From NCBI GenBank assembly GCA_964538565.1, contig CAZIGW010000027.1:1-41970 (forward strand): 41,970 nt of DNA, read 5' to 3'. The stretch is from CAYVBN01 sp964538565 (GTDB lineage Bacteria > Pseudomonadota > Alphaproteobacteria > Rhizobiales > Xanthobacteraceae). Shown here piece after piece: positions 1 to 8,767 of the stretch. The position numbers and the translations under genes were made by a program. Under the pieces are notes generated by a model. That model saw only the letters and a program-made list of their open reading frames with translations. It made no database searches and was not told the origin of the DNA. Numbering within the stretch: position 1 is the stretch's first letter; each line of letters begins with the position of its first letter.

Positions 1-40
1 CGACGGACGTCTTCCACAAGCCCGCTGCGAGCCCGCCCCG

Positions 41-220
41 CTCGGATTCGTCCTCGGACCGATGCGAGGAACGCTTGCGTACCGCCATGCGGCTCGCGCG
101 GCGGTCCGCTCGTGTTTCTCGAACGGCCGATCAGCGCCGCCTTGCGCTGGGCGCGCGGTGCTGCTGATCGCCGTGCTTCCGCCGAAGATCCGCAAGGACC
201 GCGAGGAGGCGTTCCAGGAA
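41..220 (+). pseudogene. Frame-broken 3' end of a TctA-type transporter gene
   Basis: No single frame is coding, but consecutive pieces in three frames read like the C-terminus of TctA, the large membrane subunit of tripartite tricarboxylate transporters. Frame 2 gives GFVLGPM (44-64), frame 3 gives EERLRTAMRLAR (66-101), frame 1 gives GGPLVFLERPISAAL (100-144), and frame 2 gives AVLLIAVLPPKIRKD and then REEAFQE (155-220). The order and content match the known family ending: a GLVLGP helix, an ERPIS-type segment, a last hydrophobic helix and a charged tail. That needs at least three small indels in 180 bp, and no stop follows the tail in its own frame. It is either a decayed gene or poor sequence near a contig end. 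The match is from memory of the family, not an alignment. Confidence 0.5.
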
Positions 221-247
221 CGAGCGCCGCGAAGCCCGCCGCCCTCC

Positions 248-1417
248 TCACGCCCGGGGCTTCAGCTTGTCCTCGAACCAGTTCCACATGGTCGAGCAGC
301 CGAGGGTGAGATAGTCGCGCTGGCAGTGCTGCGCGCCGCCCTCCTCGCCGGTGAACACGCGCAGCGTCTTGTCAGACGATCCGCTGGCCTCGTAGAGCGC
401 CTGCGCGTCCGCGAGCGGCACCTGCTCGTCATCGGCGCCATGCACCACCAGGAACGGACAGCGCATCTTCTGCACCACGCCGTCGAGCCGGAACGGTTCG
501 AGCCGCCGCAGCGCGTCCTCGAGGCTGTCGGCGCCGAGAATCCACATGATGTGATGGCCGGGCACCGACATCGACGCCTTGAACTGCGCCTCGATCCGCC
601 GCTTCCAGACCGCGTGGTAATCCCAGATCGCCCCCCAGGCGACGCAGGCGGCAAAGCGCGGCTCGAGCGAGGCGCAGCGCGGTGCGTAATAGCCGCCGAG
701 ACTGATCGCCACGATGCCGATGCGGGCGGGATCGACGTCCTCCCGGCGCTCGAGAAAGTCGACACAGGCGCTGCCGGCGACTTCGTAGTCGTGCCGAAGA
801 TGGAACCCGCGGAAGCGGATCGCTTCGCCGGTGCCGGGACCGTCCATCACCAGGACGGAAATGCCGCGCTTGATCAGGTCCGGCACGCCGCACACGAACT
901 GGATCTCTTTGGTCACGTCGAGACCGTCGAAGAAGACGACGCACGGCTTCCTTTCTGCGGTCGTGTTCTGCGCATGGACGAAGTAGCCCGGCAGGCTGCC
1001 GCCTTCGAACGGCACGTCGACGATCTCGATCCGCAGATCGGTCGAGGAAACGAACCGGTGGAAGCAGTCGACGCCCGTGCGAAAGGCGTCGAGCGCCTTG
1101 GCGTCCTTCGGAGTGCGGAACCGCTCGCCCATCTGATAGTACTGGCAGGCGCGCAGATGGAAGGAGGCGGCCGAAACCCGATGTCCGGCGGCGCGGAACC
1201 GCTCCGCATGGCCGCGCACCTCGTCGGCGACGCGCACGCAGGCTTCGAACCAGGCTTCGTCGTCGTCGGGCCGCTTGCCGTGCAACGATCGGCCGATCTT
1301 GTGCAGCTCACTGATGTCGGCACCGCCATAGCTGCCGCGGCCGAGCATGTTCGCGAAGGCCGCCGACCAGCGGTAGTTGCCCGGGAAATACATGAAGTAT
1401 TTTGGTATCTCGGACAT
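248..1417 (-). CDS. Alpha/beta hydrolase, 2,6-dihydropseudooxynicotine hydrolase/FrsA-like
   Basis: A 389-aa serine hydrolase with a helical N-terminal cap (about residues 1-130) before the alpha/beta core. The core shows the strand-turn VVFFDGLD (about 160), a nucleophile elbow AISLGG with Ser239, an acid in HGADDEQVP (about 320) and a terminal His in GGAQHCQ. The elbow has Ala where many hydrolases have Gly. Long cap-bearing enzymes of this kind act on C-C bonds or esters; the substrate here is unknown. The start was set at ATG 1417 because AGGGGGAG lies just upstream; an in-frame ATG at 1441 would add eight residues and lacks such a site. The gene converges on the TctA remnant and has no obvious operon partner. 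No signal peptide is visible, so it is probably cytoplasmic. Confidence 0.8.
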   Translation of the reverse strand: MSEIPKYFMYFPGNYRWSAAFANMLGRGSYGGADISELHKIGRSLHGKRPDDDEAWFEACVRVADEVRGHAERFRAAGHRVSAASFHLRACQYYQMGERFRTPKDAKALDAFRTGVDCFHRFVSSTDLRIEIVDVPFEGGSLPGYFVHAQNTTAERKPCVVFFDGLDVTKEIQFVCGVPDLIKRGISVLVMDGPGTGEAIRFRGFHLRHDYEVAGSACVDFLERREDVDPARIGIVAISLGGYYAPRCASLEPRFAACVAWGAIWDYHAVWKRRIEAQFKASMSVPGHHIMWILGADSLEDALRRLEPFRLDGVVQKMRCPFLVVHGADDEQVPLADAQALYEASGSSDKTLRVFTGEEGGAQHCQRDYLTLGCSTMWNWFEDKLKPRA

Positions 1418-1681
1418 GCTCCCCCTGTTGACGAACGACAAACGCGCTCGCCGGCCCCTCCGTGTCGCGAAATGCCCGGCGGACGCCGCGGATCATGCAC
1501 GCCCCGCATGCTTTACCATCGCGGACGCGCCAAAGCGACACGCCCGCCGCGGAACGCCTGAAGCGCGCCGCAACGGGCGTCTCGCTTGATTCCGGATCTT
1601 TCGAAAATCGCCGAAGCGACAGGAGGCAGACGATCGGCGCCCTGCCGTCGGGCGCCGCTGGTCAGCGAAACGCGGTCGAAA

Positions 1682-1879
1682 TCACTTCGCCCGCTTGCGC
1701 GCGGCCCGCCGCGAGCTCAGCGAAATACCCAGAGCGAATGCCTTCTGGCGCGTCGCGCTTTCGGTCCGCTTCAGCAAGCGTGCAATCTTCGCCGCAGGCG
1801 TTTTCTGCTTCGCCATCGATTTCAACGCACGAACATCGCTGGCGGTCCACTCACGGCGCTTTGCCGGTCTCTTTGCCAC
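1682..1879 (-). CDS. Small basic HTH-like protein (65 aa)
   Basis: A 65-aa, Lys/Arg-rich protein. After a basic N-terminus it has a WTASDVRALKSMAKQKTP segment and then AAKIARLLKRTESATRQKA. The pattern (Trp near the start, helix, AAxIAxxLxRT turn, recognition-like helix, then LGISL) resembles short SANT/GcrA-like helix-turn-helix proteins common in Hyphomicrobiales. I infer DNA binding from this resemblance only. The chosen start is GTG 1879, with GGAGG five bases upstream; a TTG at 1891 lies upstream of that site and is unlikely. The gene stands alone. A FixK/FNR-type box (1960-1973) lies about 80 bp before its start codon, so expression may respond to oxygen. Confidence 0.65.
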   Translation of the reverse strand: MAKRPAKRREWTASDVRALKSMAKQKTPAAKIARLLKRTESATRQKAFALGISLSSRRAARKRAK

Positions 1880-2402
1880 TATCGCCTCCAAATGTTGGTG
1901 TCGCGTCGCGCTCTCTAGCAGAGAAAGGATGCTCTTCTCAACCTCTCACTTGCAGAGAATTGATATTTGTCAACGTGAGAACGCGATTTGAACCTCCCGG
2001 GAAACAGAAACTGCTTGTTTGAAGAGGATTCCGCCGTCCATTGCGGGCTTTTTTCAAAAATTCGCCCGAACGTTCGGCATTTTGCCCCGGCCGGGCAGTT
2101 GAGTCGCGTTCTGTGGCGTATCTCTGGTCGTGCCCGGCAAGCCACTTGCATGTTTCCGAACAAACAGCAAACGAAACAGTGGAAATCTTTCGATTCCCCT
2201 CGCGTCACCGCGTTCCGCATCCCGGCCGTTTCAAGATCGATCGAAACGTCGACGTTCCCCGTCGGCGTTCGTTTATGATCCATTTCCGCCCCGCAACCGC
2301 ACCGGACCGGACAGACAGTCGCTCGATGGCAGTAACGCTGCGTCGGTGAACCTGTTCCGGGATCGTGCCACAATCATTTCGCTATCTGAAAGGGAACCGA
2401 AC
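1880..2402. other. 523-bp intergenic region rich in short inverted repeats
   Basis: This is a divergent intergenic region between the 65-aa HTH-like gene (minus) and the BKACE gene (plus). It is more AT-rich than its flanks. I see a TCTCT/AGAGA inverted repeat at 1912-1924, a TTCTC/GAGAA pair at 1935-1959, and a TCTCAC/GTGAGA pair at 1944-1949 and 1975-1980 that brackets the FNR/FixK-type box. From about 2000 to 2400 I find no credible gene. Several short open frames exist but none has a ribosome binding site. Promoters for the flanking genes must lie here, but no convincing -35/-10 pair stands out. Confidence 0.6.
1960..1973. promoter_or_regulatory. FNR/FixK-type box TTGATATTTGTCAA
   Basis: The site matches TTGA-N6-TCAA, the palindromic core bound by FNR/FixK/FnrN regulators (consensus from memory: TTGAT-N4-ATCAA, with C/T and A/G tolerated at the inner positions). 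It lies 80 bp upstream of the minus-strand small HTH gene and 430 bp upstream of the BKACE gene, so the HTH gene is the likelier target. The -10 region expected on the minus strand is poor. It also reads TTGACA on the minus strand and could simply be a -35 element. Confidence 0.4.
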
Positions 2403-3308
2403 GTGGCAAACGAGAAGGTCATCGTGACCGTCGCCCCGACCGGCGGCATGGCATCGAAGGCGCGGAATCCCAACCTGCCGACGCAGCCGGAAGAAATCGC
2501 CGAGTCCGTTCATCGCTCATGGAAAGCCGGCGCCGCCATCGCGGCGCTGCACGCACGGCGTCCGGACGATCAGGCCACCTGCAATGCGGAGATCTATCGC
2601 CGAATCAACCGGCTCGTACGCGAACGGTGCGACATCATCATCAATAATTCGACCGGAGGCGGCTCCTCGGGCGACATGCTGGTCGAGCGACCCGACGGCA
2701 TGTACGAGTCGAACTTCGAGGAGCGGCTCAAGGGCCTGGAGGCAGGCGCCGAGATGGCGACGTTCGACGGTTTCACGGCCGTCGACGTGCACGGCGGGCG
2801 GGAGATTCTGGTCATCACCACGCCTTCGCGATGCGAACGCCTGGCGAAGCGGTTTCAGGAAAAGAGAATCAAGCCGGAGTGGGAAGTATTCAACCCCGCC
2901 CACATCATCCAGGACGTGAGCCGCCTGATCGCCAAGGGGTATGACCGGCCGCCCTACTACATCAACATCGTGCTCGGCACCGACCGCGGCTTCCAGGGAG
3001 GCATGCCCTACAGCGACGACATTCTGAAGATGATGGTCGGCCTGCTGCCTCCGCACTCGATCTTCTGCGTCTCGGCCATCGGGCCGGCGCAATTGCCGGC
3101 GACCACGCAGGCCATCCTGCTCGGCGGGCATGTGCGGGTCGGACTGGAGGACAACAACTACTACAGCCGGGGCGTCCTGGCCACGAACGAGATGCTGGTC
3201 GAGCGGACCGTGCGCATCGTCCGCGAACTCGGCCGCGAACCCGCGACGCCGGACGAGGCGCGTGCCATCCTGGGATTGCCGGTTCCGGGCACGCCGGCCG
3301 CCGCCTGA
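2403..3308 (+). CDS. BKACE-family (DUF849) beta-keto acid cleavage enzyme
   Basis: A 301-aa TIM-barrel protein of the family that condenses a beta-keto acid with acetyl-CoA and splits it into acetoacetate and a CoA ester; 3-keto-5-aminohexanoate cleavage enzyme is the model. Visible family marks are VTVAPTGG at the N-terminus, NNSTGGGSSGDM (81-92), TDRGFQGGMPYS (193-204) and RVGLED (245-250). The last supplies the metal-binding Glu and the catalytic Arg and Asp in the model enzyme. The family's HxH zinc motif reads A48-L49-H50, so the first His is missing. The start is GTG 2403, with AAGGGA about nine bases upstream. No partner CoA genes adjoin it, so the substrate cannot be inferred. Its 3' end abuts the convergent hydrolase gene with a 3-bp gap. 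Confidence 0.85.
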   Translation: MANEKVIVTVAPTGGMASKARNPNLPTQPEEIAESVHRSWKAGAAIAALHARRPDDQATCNAEIYRRINRLVRERCDIIINNSTGGGSSGDMLVERPDGMYESNFEERLKGLEAGAEMATFDGFTAVDVHGGREILVITTPSRCERLAKRFQEKRIKPEWEVFNPAHIIQDVSRLIAKGYDRPPYYINIVLGTDRGFQGGMPYSDDILKMMVGLLPPHSIFCVSAIGPAQLPATTQAILLGGHVRVGLEDNNYYSRGVLATNEMLVERTVRIVRELGREPATPDEARAILGLPVPGTPAAA

Positions 3309-3311
3309 CTG

Positions 3312-4124
3312 TCAGCGCGCGGGCTTGCCGACGAGGCTTTCGACCCAGTCGACCAGGATCGGATTGAACCGCTCGGGCGCTTCCACGTTGGGCAGGTGCC
3401 GCGCGCCGGGAAAGAGCACGAAACGCGCGCCCGGGATCAGCTTCGCGAGTCGGCCGGCCTCCTCCGCCGAGGAGGCAACGTCGTCCTCGCCATAGAGCAC
3501 CAGGGTCGGGGTGCGAACCGCGGGCAGGTCGCGGGTGAAGTCGAAGGCCCGCAGCGCCGCCGCGCAGGCGCGGTAGCCCGCCACGCTCGTCGCCGCGACC
3601 GTGTTGCGGATCTCGCGCCAGCGTGTCGGACGGCACGCCTTGAACGCCGGCGTCAGCCAGCGTTCCATCGTGGCATCTGCGACCGGCTCGAGCGAATTGG
3701 CCGCTTCGGCGGCGGCGATGCGCGGCGCCCACAGGGCGTCCGCGTTGGGCAGCGACGCCGGCGGGGCCTCGCACAGAATCATCGATCCGAGCCTGCCGGC
3801 GTGGCGCAACGCCAGCGCCTCGCCGATCATGCCGCCGATCGACAGGCCGAGAAGGTGAACCCGCTCGATCGCCAACATGTCGAGCACCGTCACCACGTCG
3901 GCGGCAAGGTCGAACAGCGTGCAGTCCGCATCGGTCGCAGAACTGCCGCCGTGCCCGCGCATGTCGATCCGCAACACCTGCAGGCCGCGATCGAGCAGCG
4001 CCGGCACCTGTTCGGCCCACATGCCCATGTCGGCGGCGAGCGCGTGAAGGCAACAGACGATGCCGCGCCTCGGCTCGCCGACGAGATCGTAGTACAATCG
4101 CCGTCCGTCGCATTGCAGCAGCAT
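3312..4124 (-). CDS. Alpha/beta hydrolase, 3-oxoadipate enol-lactonase-like
   Basis: A 270-aa, single-domain alpha/beta hydrolase. It has an oxyanion region CCLHALAAD, a RIDMRGHGGSS strand-loop, a nucleophile elbow GLSIGGM (Ser near 100), the acid in LVLYGEDDVA, and a final His in FPGARHLPNVEAP. The RGHG loop and the GLSxGG elbow are typical of the PcaD/BioH-like branch, which hydrolyses lactones or small esters. No pca genes adjoin it, so a role in protocatechuate breakdown is not supported. The start is ATG 4124, with GGAAG six bases upstream. It lies 59 bp downstream of the desaturase gene on the same strand and is probably co-transcribed. Confidence 0.8.
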   Translation of the reverse strand: MLLQCDGRRLYYDLVGEPRRGIVCCLHALAADMGMWAEQVPALLDRGLQVLRIDMRGHGGSSATDADCTLFDLAADVVTVLDMLAIERVHLLGLSIGGMIGEALALRHAGRLGSMILCEAPPASLPNADALWAPRIAAAEAANSLEPVADATMERWLTPAFKACRPTRWREIRNTVAATSVAGYRACAAALRAFDFTRDLPAVRTPTLVLYGEDDVASSAEEAGRLAKLIPGARFVLFPGARHLPNVEAPERFNPILVDWVESLVGKPAR

Positions 4125-4183
4125 GTCGGCTTCCGTGTTTCGGCCTCCGCGCAAGCCGCGCCTGCGGCCGGCCGAGCGACGTC

Positions 4184-5266
4184 TTAACGAACGTCGGCGA
4201 AGGACACCAGCTTGCGCCGCGTCTCGTCCCACAGCGACAGTCGAACGCAGCGGAAGCTCTGCCACAGGGTGAGGCGCCCGACTTCGCCGAGCTCGGGATG
4301 GTGCTTCAGCACCCGGCGCAGGCGGTAGAAGGGAATGCGGCTGCACAGGTGATGCACGTGGTGCACGCCGATGTTCGCGGTGAACCACCGCAGCACGCCG
4401 GGCAGATCGTAGTGCGAGCTGCCGTAGAGCGCCGCGTCCTGCATGTTCCAGGTGCCCTCCTCGGCCCAGACGGTGTCCTCGAACTGGTGCTGCACGTAGA
4501 ACAGCCACACCCCGGCCGAGCCGGCGAGCAGTACGATCGGCAGATGCACCAGAAGGAACGACTGCGCGCCCACCAGCGCGATCGCCGCGGCGGCGGCGAC
4601 TGCGATGACGAGATTGGTCGACATCGTGCTGAGCCAGGGCTGCCATCCCGTGCGCATCAATCCGGCCGGCACGCGGTGCTGCAGCAGGAACAGATAGACC
4701 GGACCGAGCCCGAACATGACGAGCGGATTGCGGTAGACGCGGTATTTCAGCCGCCCCCAGCGCGAGAGCGCGAGATATTCCCGCACGGTCAGCGTTTCGA
4801 TGTCGCCAATCCCGCGCCGCGCCAGGTTTCCGGCGGTGGCGTGATGGATCGCGTGCGTGCGCCGCCAGTAGCTGAAGGGCGTCAGTGTCAGGATGCCGAT
4901 GCAGCGCCCGACCCACTCGTTGGCAAGCCGATGCGGGAAGAACGCGCCGTGGCCGCAATCGTGTTGGATCATGAACAGGCGAACCAGAAATCCGGCCGCC
5001 GGGATGACGAGCAGGAGGCTCGCCCAGTAGCCGAAGCTCACGCCGAGCCACGTCAGCAGCCAGAGGGCGACGAACGGGACGAGGGTCACGCCGAGTTCGA
5101 AGATGCCGCGGCCGGAATTGGGTTCGCGGTAGGTGGCGAGAACGCGCGCCCAGGTGCGAACGTCCTTGCTCGGCTCGTGCTGGCGTGCGTTCCGGCCGTC
5201 GCCGCTCGGAGGAAGATCGTCTTGGAAGGGGGTGTCGGTGGCCTTCGTGGTGGTGGTGGTGGTCAT
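4184..5266 (-). CDS. Membrane fatty acid desaturase, omega-6/DesA-type
   Basis: A 360-aa integral membrane di-iron desaturase. The three His boxes are present: HDCGH (102-106), HAIHH (138-142) and HHVHH (302-306), separated by paired hydrophobic segments at about 57-100 and 215-260. The arrangement fits acyl-lipid Delta-12/omega-6-type desaturases, which insert double bonds into membrane acyl chains with O2 and an electron donor. An adjoining ferredoxin or reductase gene is not present. The start at ATG 5266 opens with a run of Thr codons. Its ribosome site is weak (GGGACA 14-19 bases upstream), so the exact start is less sure. It precedes an alpha/beta hydrolase by 59 bp, possibly a lipid-remodelling pair, and lies near the cold-shock-type genes, which may fit membrane adaptation to low temperature. 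Confidence 0.88.
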   Translation of the reverse strand: MTTTTTTKATDTPFQDDLPPSGDGRNARQHEPSKDVRTWARVLATYREPNSGRGIFELGVTLVPFVALWLLTWLGVSFGYWASLLLVIPAAGFLVRLFMIQHDCGHGAFFPHRLANEWVGRCIGILTLTPFSYWRRTHAIHHATAGNLARRGIGDIETLTVREYLALSRWGRLKYRVYRNPLVMFGLGPVYLFLLQHRVPAGLMRTGWQPWLSTMSTNLVIAVAAAAAIALVGAQSFLLVHLPIVLLAGSAGVWLFYVQHQFEDTVWAEEGTWNMQDAALYGSSHYDLPGVLRWFTANIGVHHVHHLCSRIPFYRLRRVLKHHPELGEVGRLTLWQSFRCVRLSLWDETRRKLVSFADVR

Positions 5267-5481
5267 CTGAGTGCCGTTGTCCCGGTGGTGTGCATTCTCG
5301 TTCTTTGGACTCCCTGACTGACAAAACAAAGGCAAACCATGAAGCAAGGCATGGCGGCGCGAGGCCGCACGCATCCGCGCGGCCTTTGGCTCCGTGCCCG
5401 GTCTATGGAGAAGATGGTCGCCCCTTGGTGATCATGCGCGCACCGCACCGTGCCTGCGCGCCCTCGCTCGTCCCGTTCGAA

Positions 5482-6114
5482 TCAGTCGGCGATCTCGATC
5501 GAGGTGGCCTCGAGGCCCTTCACTCCCTGCACCACGCGCATGCGCAGCCGTTGGCCCTCGGGCAGCTCGGACAGGCCCACGCGCGACACCACCGAGCGGT
5601 GGATGAAGACGTCCTTGCTGCCCTCGACCGCGACGAACCCGAAGCCTTTTTCCGGGTTGTACCACTTCACCTGCCCATCGACTTCCTGGGCCGGGCCGCT
5701 CGGCCGCTCGAACGAGCGGGCGGGCCGGGGCTTCGACCGCGCGGGTTCGGCGGTGCTGGCGTCGACCGACAGGATCTCGGTGATCTGCGGCCCCTTGGCC
5801 CCCTGCCCCACCCGGGTGTTCAGCGTCGTGCCCGGCTCGAGCGTCGTGTGCCCGGCCGCCTCGACCACGCTGATGTGCAGGAAGGCTTCGCCCGACCCAT
5901 CGGTCAGTTCAACAAAGCCAAAGCCCTTCTCGGCATTGAACCATTTGACCCGCGCCGGCCGCTCGGGCCCCGACGGGATCGCACGGTCCCCTCCGCCGGC
6001 CCGCGGCCGATCAAAAGAACGCTGCGGCGGTGACCACCCGAACGATTGCGGGTCTGCCGGCTCATCGCCATAGCTGTTACGCCGGCGATCACGAAAATCC
6101 TTACCTCGGCCCAT
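5482..6114 (-). CDS. Two-domain cold shock protein
   Basis: A 210-aa protein with two cold shock domains joined by an Arg/Pro/Ser-rich linker. Domain 1 (about 53-118) has KWFNAEKGFGFVEL (RNP1) and AFLHISV (RNP2). Domain 2 (about 146-210) has KWYNPEKGFGFVAV and VFIHRSV. The first 50 residues are charged and disordered-looking. Single-domain CspA proteins are about 70 aa; the tandem form is a known alphaproteobacterial type that binds single-stranded RNA or DNA. It is third in line after the rhlE-type helicase and infA genes on the minus strand, 288 bp from infA. That gap leaves room for its own promoter and leader. The ribosome site before ATG 6114 is weak, as in genes controlled through leader structure. 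Confidence 0.92.
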   Translation of the reverse strand: MGRGKDFRDRRRNSYGDEPADPQSFGWSPPQRSFDRPRAGGGDRAIPSGPERPARVKWFNAEKGFGFVELTDGSGEAFLHISVVEAAGHTTLEPGTTLNTRVGQGAKGPQITEILSVDASTAEPARSKPRPARSFERPSGPAQEVDGQVKWYNPEKGFGFVAVEGSKDVFIHRSVVSRVGLSELPEGQRLRMRVVQGVKGLEATSIEIAD

Positions 6115-6402
6115 ATGCGATCCGTCTGCTGAGTTGCGCGCGTTTCATCACATTACATTCCGTTCATGTCATATTGCCTGCGAGCGCGCGAGTCCTCAAC
6201 CTCGATCAAAGCCCGTTGTCGCAGCGATCCGAAGATCCATCGGTATTCCGGGCACATGCCGTCGATCAATTCGAAGAGAGCGGCGCGCGCGACCGGCATG
6301 GCATAGGCCGGACAGATTGGACAACCGGGACAGAGGCGCGTCGGACCGCCATCGCAGGGCCGCCCGCCGGGGCCGCCACGGGTCCCGCGCGCAAGCCCCC
6401 GA

Positions 6403-6681
6403 TCACCGGCGCCGGAACTGGTTGCGCACCGGCGGCCGCCGGGTCGCCGAGGGGCTCCGCTCTTCCTTGTGCCGGAAGACGAGGCGGCCCTTTTCCAGGT
6501 CGTAGGGCGACATCTCGACCGTCACCCGGTCGCCCGCCAGCGTCTTGATGCGGTTCTTGCGCATCTTTCCCGCCGTGTAGGCCACGATCTCATGCCCGGC
6601 ATCGAGCTGAACGCGAAAGCGCGCGTCCGGCAGGACCTCGGTCACCAGGCCGTCGAATTGAATCAACTCTTCCTTCGCCAT
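6403..6681 (-). CDS. infA: Translation initiation factor IF-1
   Basis: A 92-aa OB-fold protein. MAKEELIQFDGLVTEVLPD, then FRVQLDAGHEIVAYTAGKMR and GDRVTVEMSPYDLEKGRLVFR, are diagnostic of IF-1, which occupies the ribosomal A site during initiation. Ordinary IF-1 is about 72 aa; this one carries about 20 extra residues, an Arg-rich tail ending in NQFRRR. Such extended copies accompany cold shock genes in Hyphomicrobiales, and the housekeeping infA probably lies elsewhere in the genome (inference). AGGAGAG lies a few bases before ATG 6681. The gene starts 20 bp after the helicase stop, so the two are almost surely co-transcribed. Confidence 0.95.
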   Translation of the reverse strand: MAKEELIQFDGLVTEVLPDARFRVQLDAGHEIVAYTAGKMRKNRIKTLAGDRVTVEMSPYDLEKGRLVFRHKEERSPSATRRPPVRNQFRRR

Positions 6682-6701
6682 GCATTCTCTCCTGGTTCTG
6701 T

Positions 6702-8024
<1,323 letters not shown>

Positions 8025-8217
8025 AAGGGTCTCTTTTCTGTGTTGTATGGCCGGCGGCTCACCGGCCGCGCGAGAGCGGTCGGCCTGCGGCGGGGGTTCT
8101 GGACACCCCGCGTGGTCTGGGCTGTCGGCTGCTAAGGCGCCTGGAAAATCGGGCCGAAAACCGCGTTTAGGGGAATTCGTGCACGCGGCCCGTTGAGTCA
8201 CATGATCCGGCGCACCG

Positions 8218-8248
8218 CCTATATGGTCCGACAAGGCGCCGATTGCAA
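8218..8248 (-). promoter_or_regulatory. Possible helicase operon promoter
   Basis: On the minus strand TTGCAA (8248-8243) is followed after 19 bp by TATAGG (8223-8218). The hexamers are fair matches to sigma-70 but the spacing is long. It would give a leader of about 185 nt before TTG 8024, which would suit a cold-regulated helicase gene. This is a weak call. Confidence 0.25.
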
Positions 8249-8589
8249 GCCGGAAGCGGGGGCAGAGTTAACCTTTTCGGCAAGCCGGGCAATCCCCCCG
8301 GCGGGTTTCGCTCGGGCGGGTCAACGTCCGCTCGCCGTCGCGGGCGTCGGTCCCACATCGCCCGCGCGCGATCCACTTGAAGCAGGGCTTGGTGGTCGGA
8401 CCGGTCTTGCGCTGCCACCAGAGCTTTGATGGATCGAAGCCGAGGCGCCAGGTTCCTGCCTTGACGCGTTTTCTTCACGCGAACCGACACGCCCCGCGCT
8501 CGAACATGCTCCAGGCCGCCGCCTTGCCCATACGGGACAAATCGCCCGGCGGAGCGGCCATTCGGGCGCGCCGGATCGATCGAGACCGC

Positions 8590-8617
8590 TTGTCACATTG
8601 TGAAATTGTCCTACAAC
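8590..8617 (+). promoter_or_regulatory. Probable promoter of the ABC importer operon
   Basis: TTGTCA (8590-8595), 16 bp, then TACAAC (8612-8617) make a reasonable sigma-70 promoter, in a local AT-rich patch within very GC-rich DNA. A small palindrome TCAC-ATT-GTGA (8593-8603) overlaps the -35 end and could be an operator. The transcript would start about 145 nt before ATG 8768. Confidence 0.4.
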
Positions 8618-8767
8618 CTGCTCAAAACGTCAGGTCGACGCGGGGCGCGGGAGAAACCAAGGGGGCGGCTTCGACTTGCGCGTCGGCGGCCCCCGGTCCA
8701 TGAGATCAATTGCGCGGGCGACGGCGGCCGGCATGGCGCATTCGCTCGGCAAAGGCAGGAGGAAACC

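Larger units (their letters stand above)
8025..8767. other. 743-bp divergent intergenic region
   Basis: It separates the minus-strand helicase operon from the plus-strand ABC importer operon. The part next to the helicase (8025-8210) is probably a long leader. The part before 8768 holds a good sigma-70-like promoter (8590-8617) and about 145 nt of leader. In between, at 8268-8474 on the minus strand, an open frame without a start codon gives a protein-like Trp/Lys-rich peptide (AGTWRLGFDPSKLWWQRK and on); see findings. I see no RNA gene. Confidence 0.5.

Noticed and set aside
62..1561. 499-codon plus-strand open frame opposite the first hydrolase gene
   Set aside because: Antisense shadow: composition is Arg/Ala/His-rich noise, there is no ribosome site, and the opposite strand encodes a clear hydrolase. 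Only its first part belongs to the TctA remnant.
5470..5485. GTTCGAATC as the T-arm of a tRNA
   Set aside because: No acceptor or anticodon arms can be formed around it, and it lies at the end of the cold shock gene.
8198..8210. CATGATCCGG as a second copy of the dispersed repeat
   Set aside because: Only about ten bases match; the CGAAAAG and TTCGG arms are absent.
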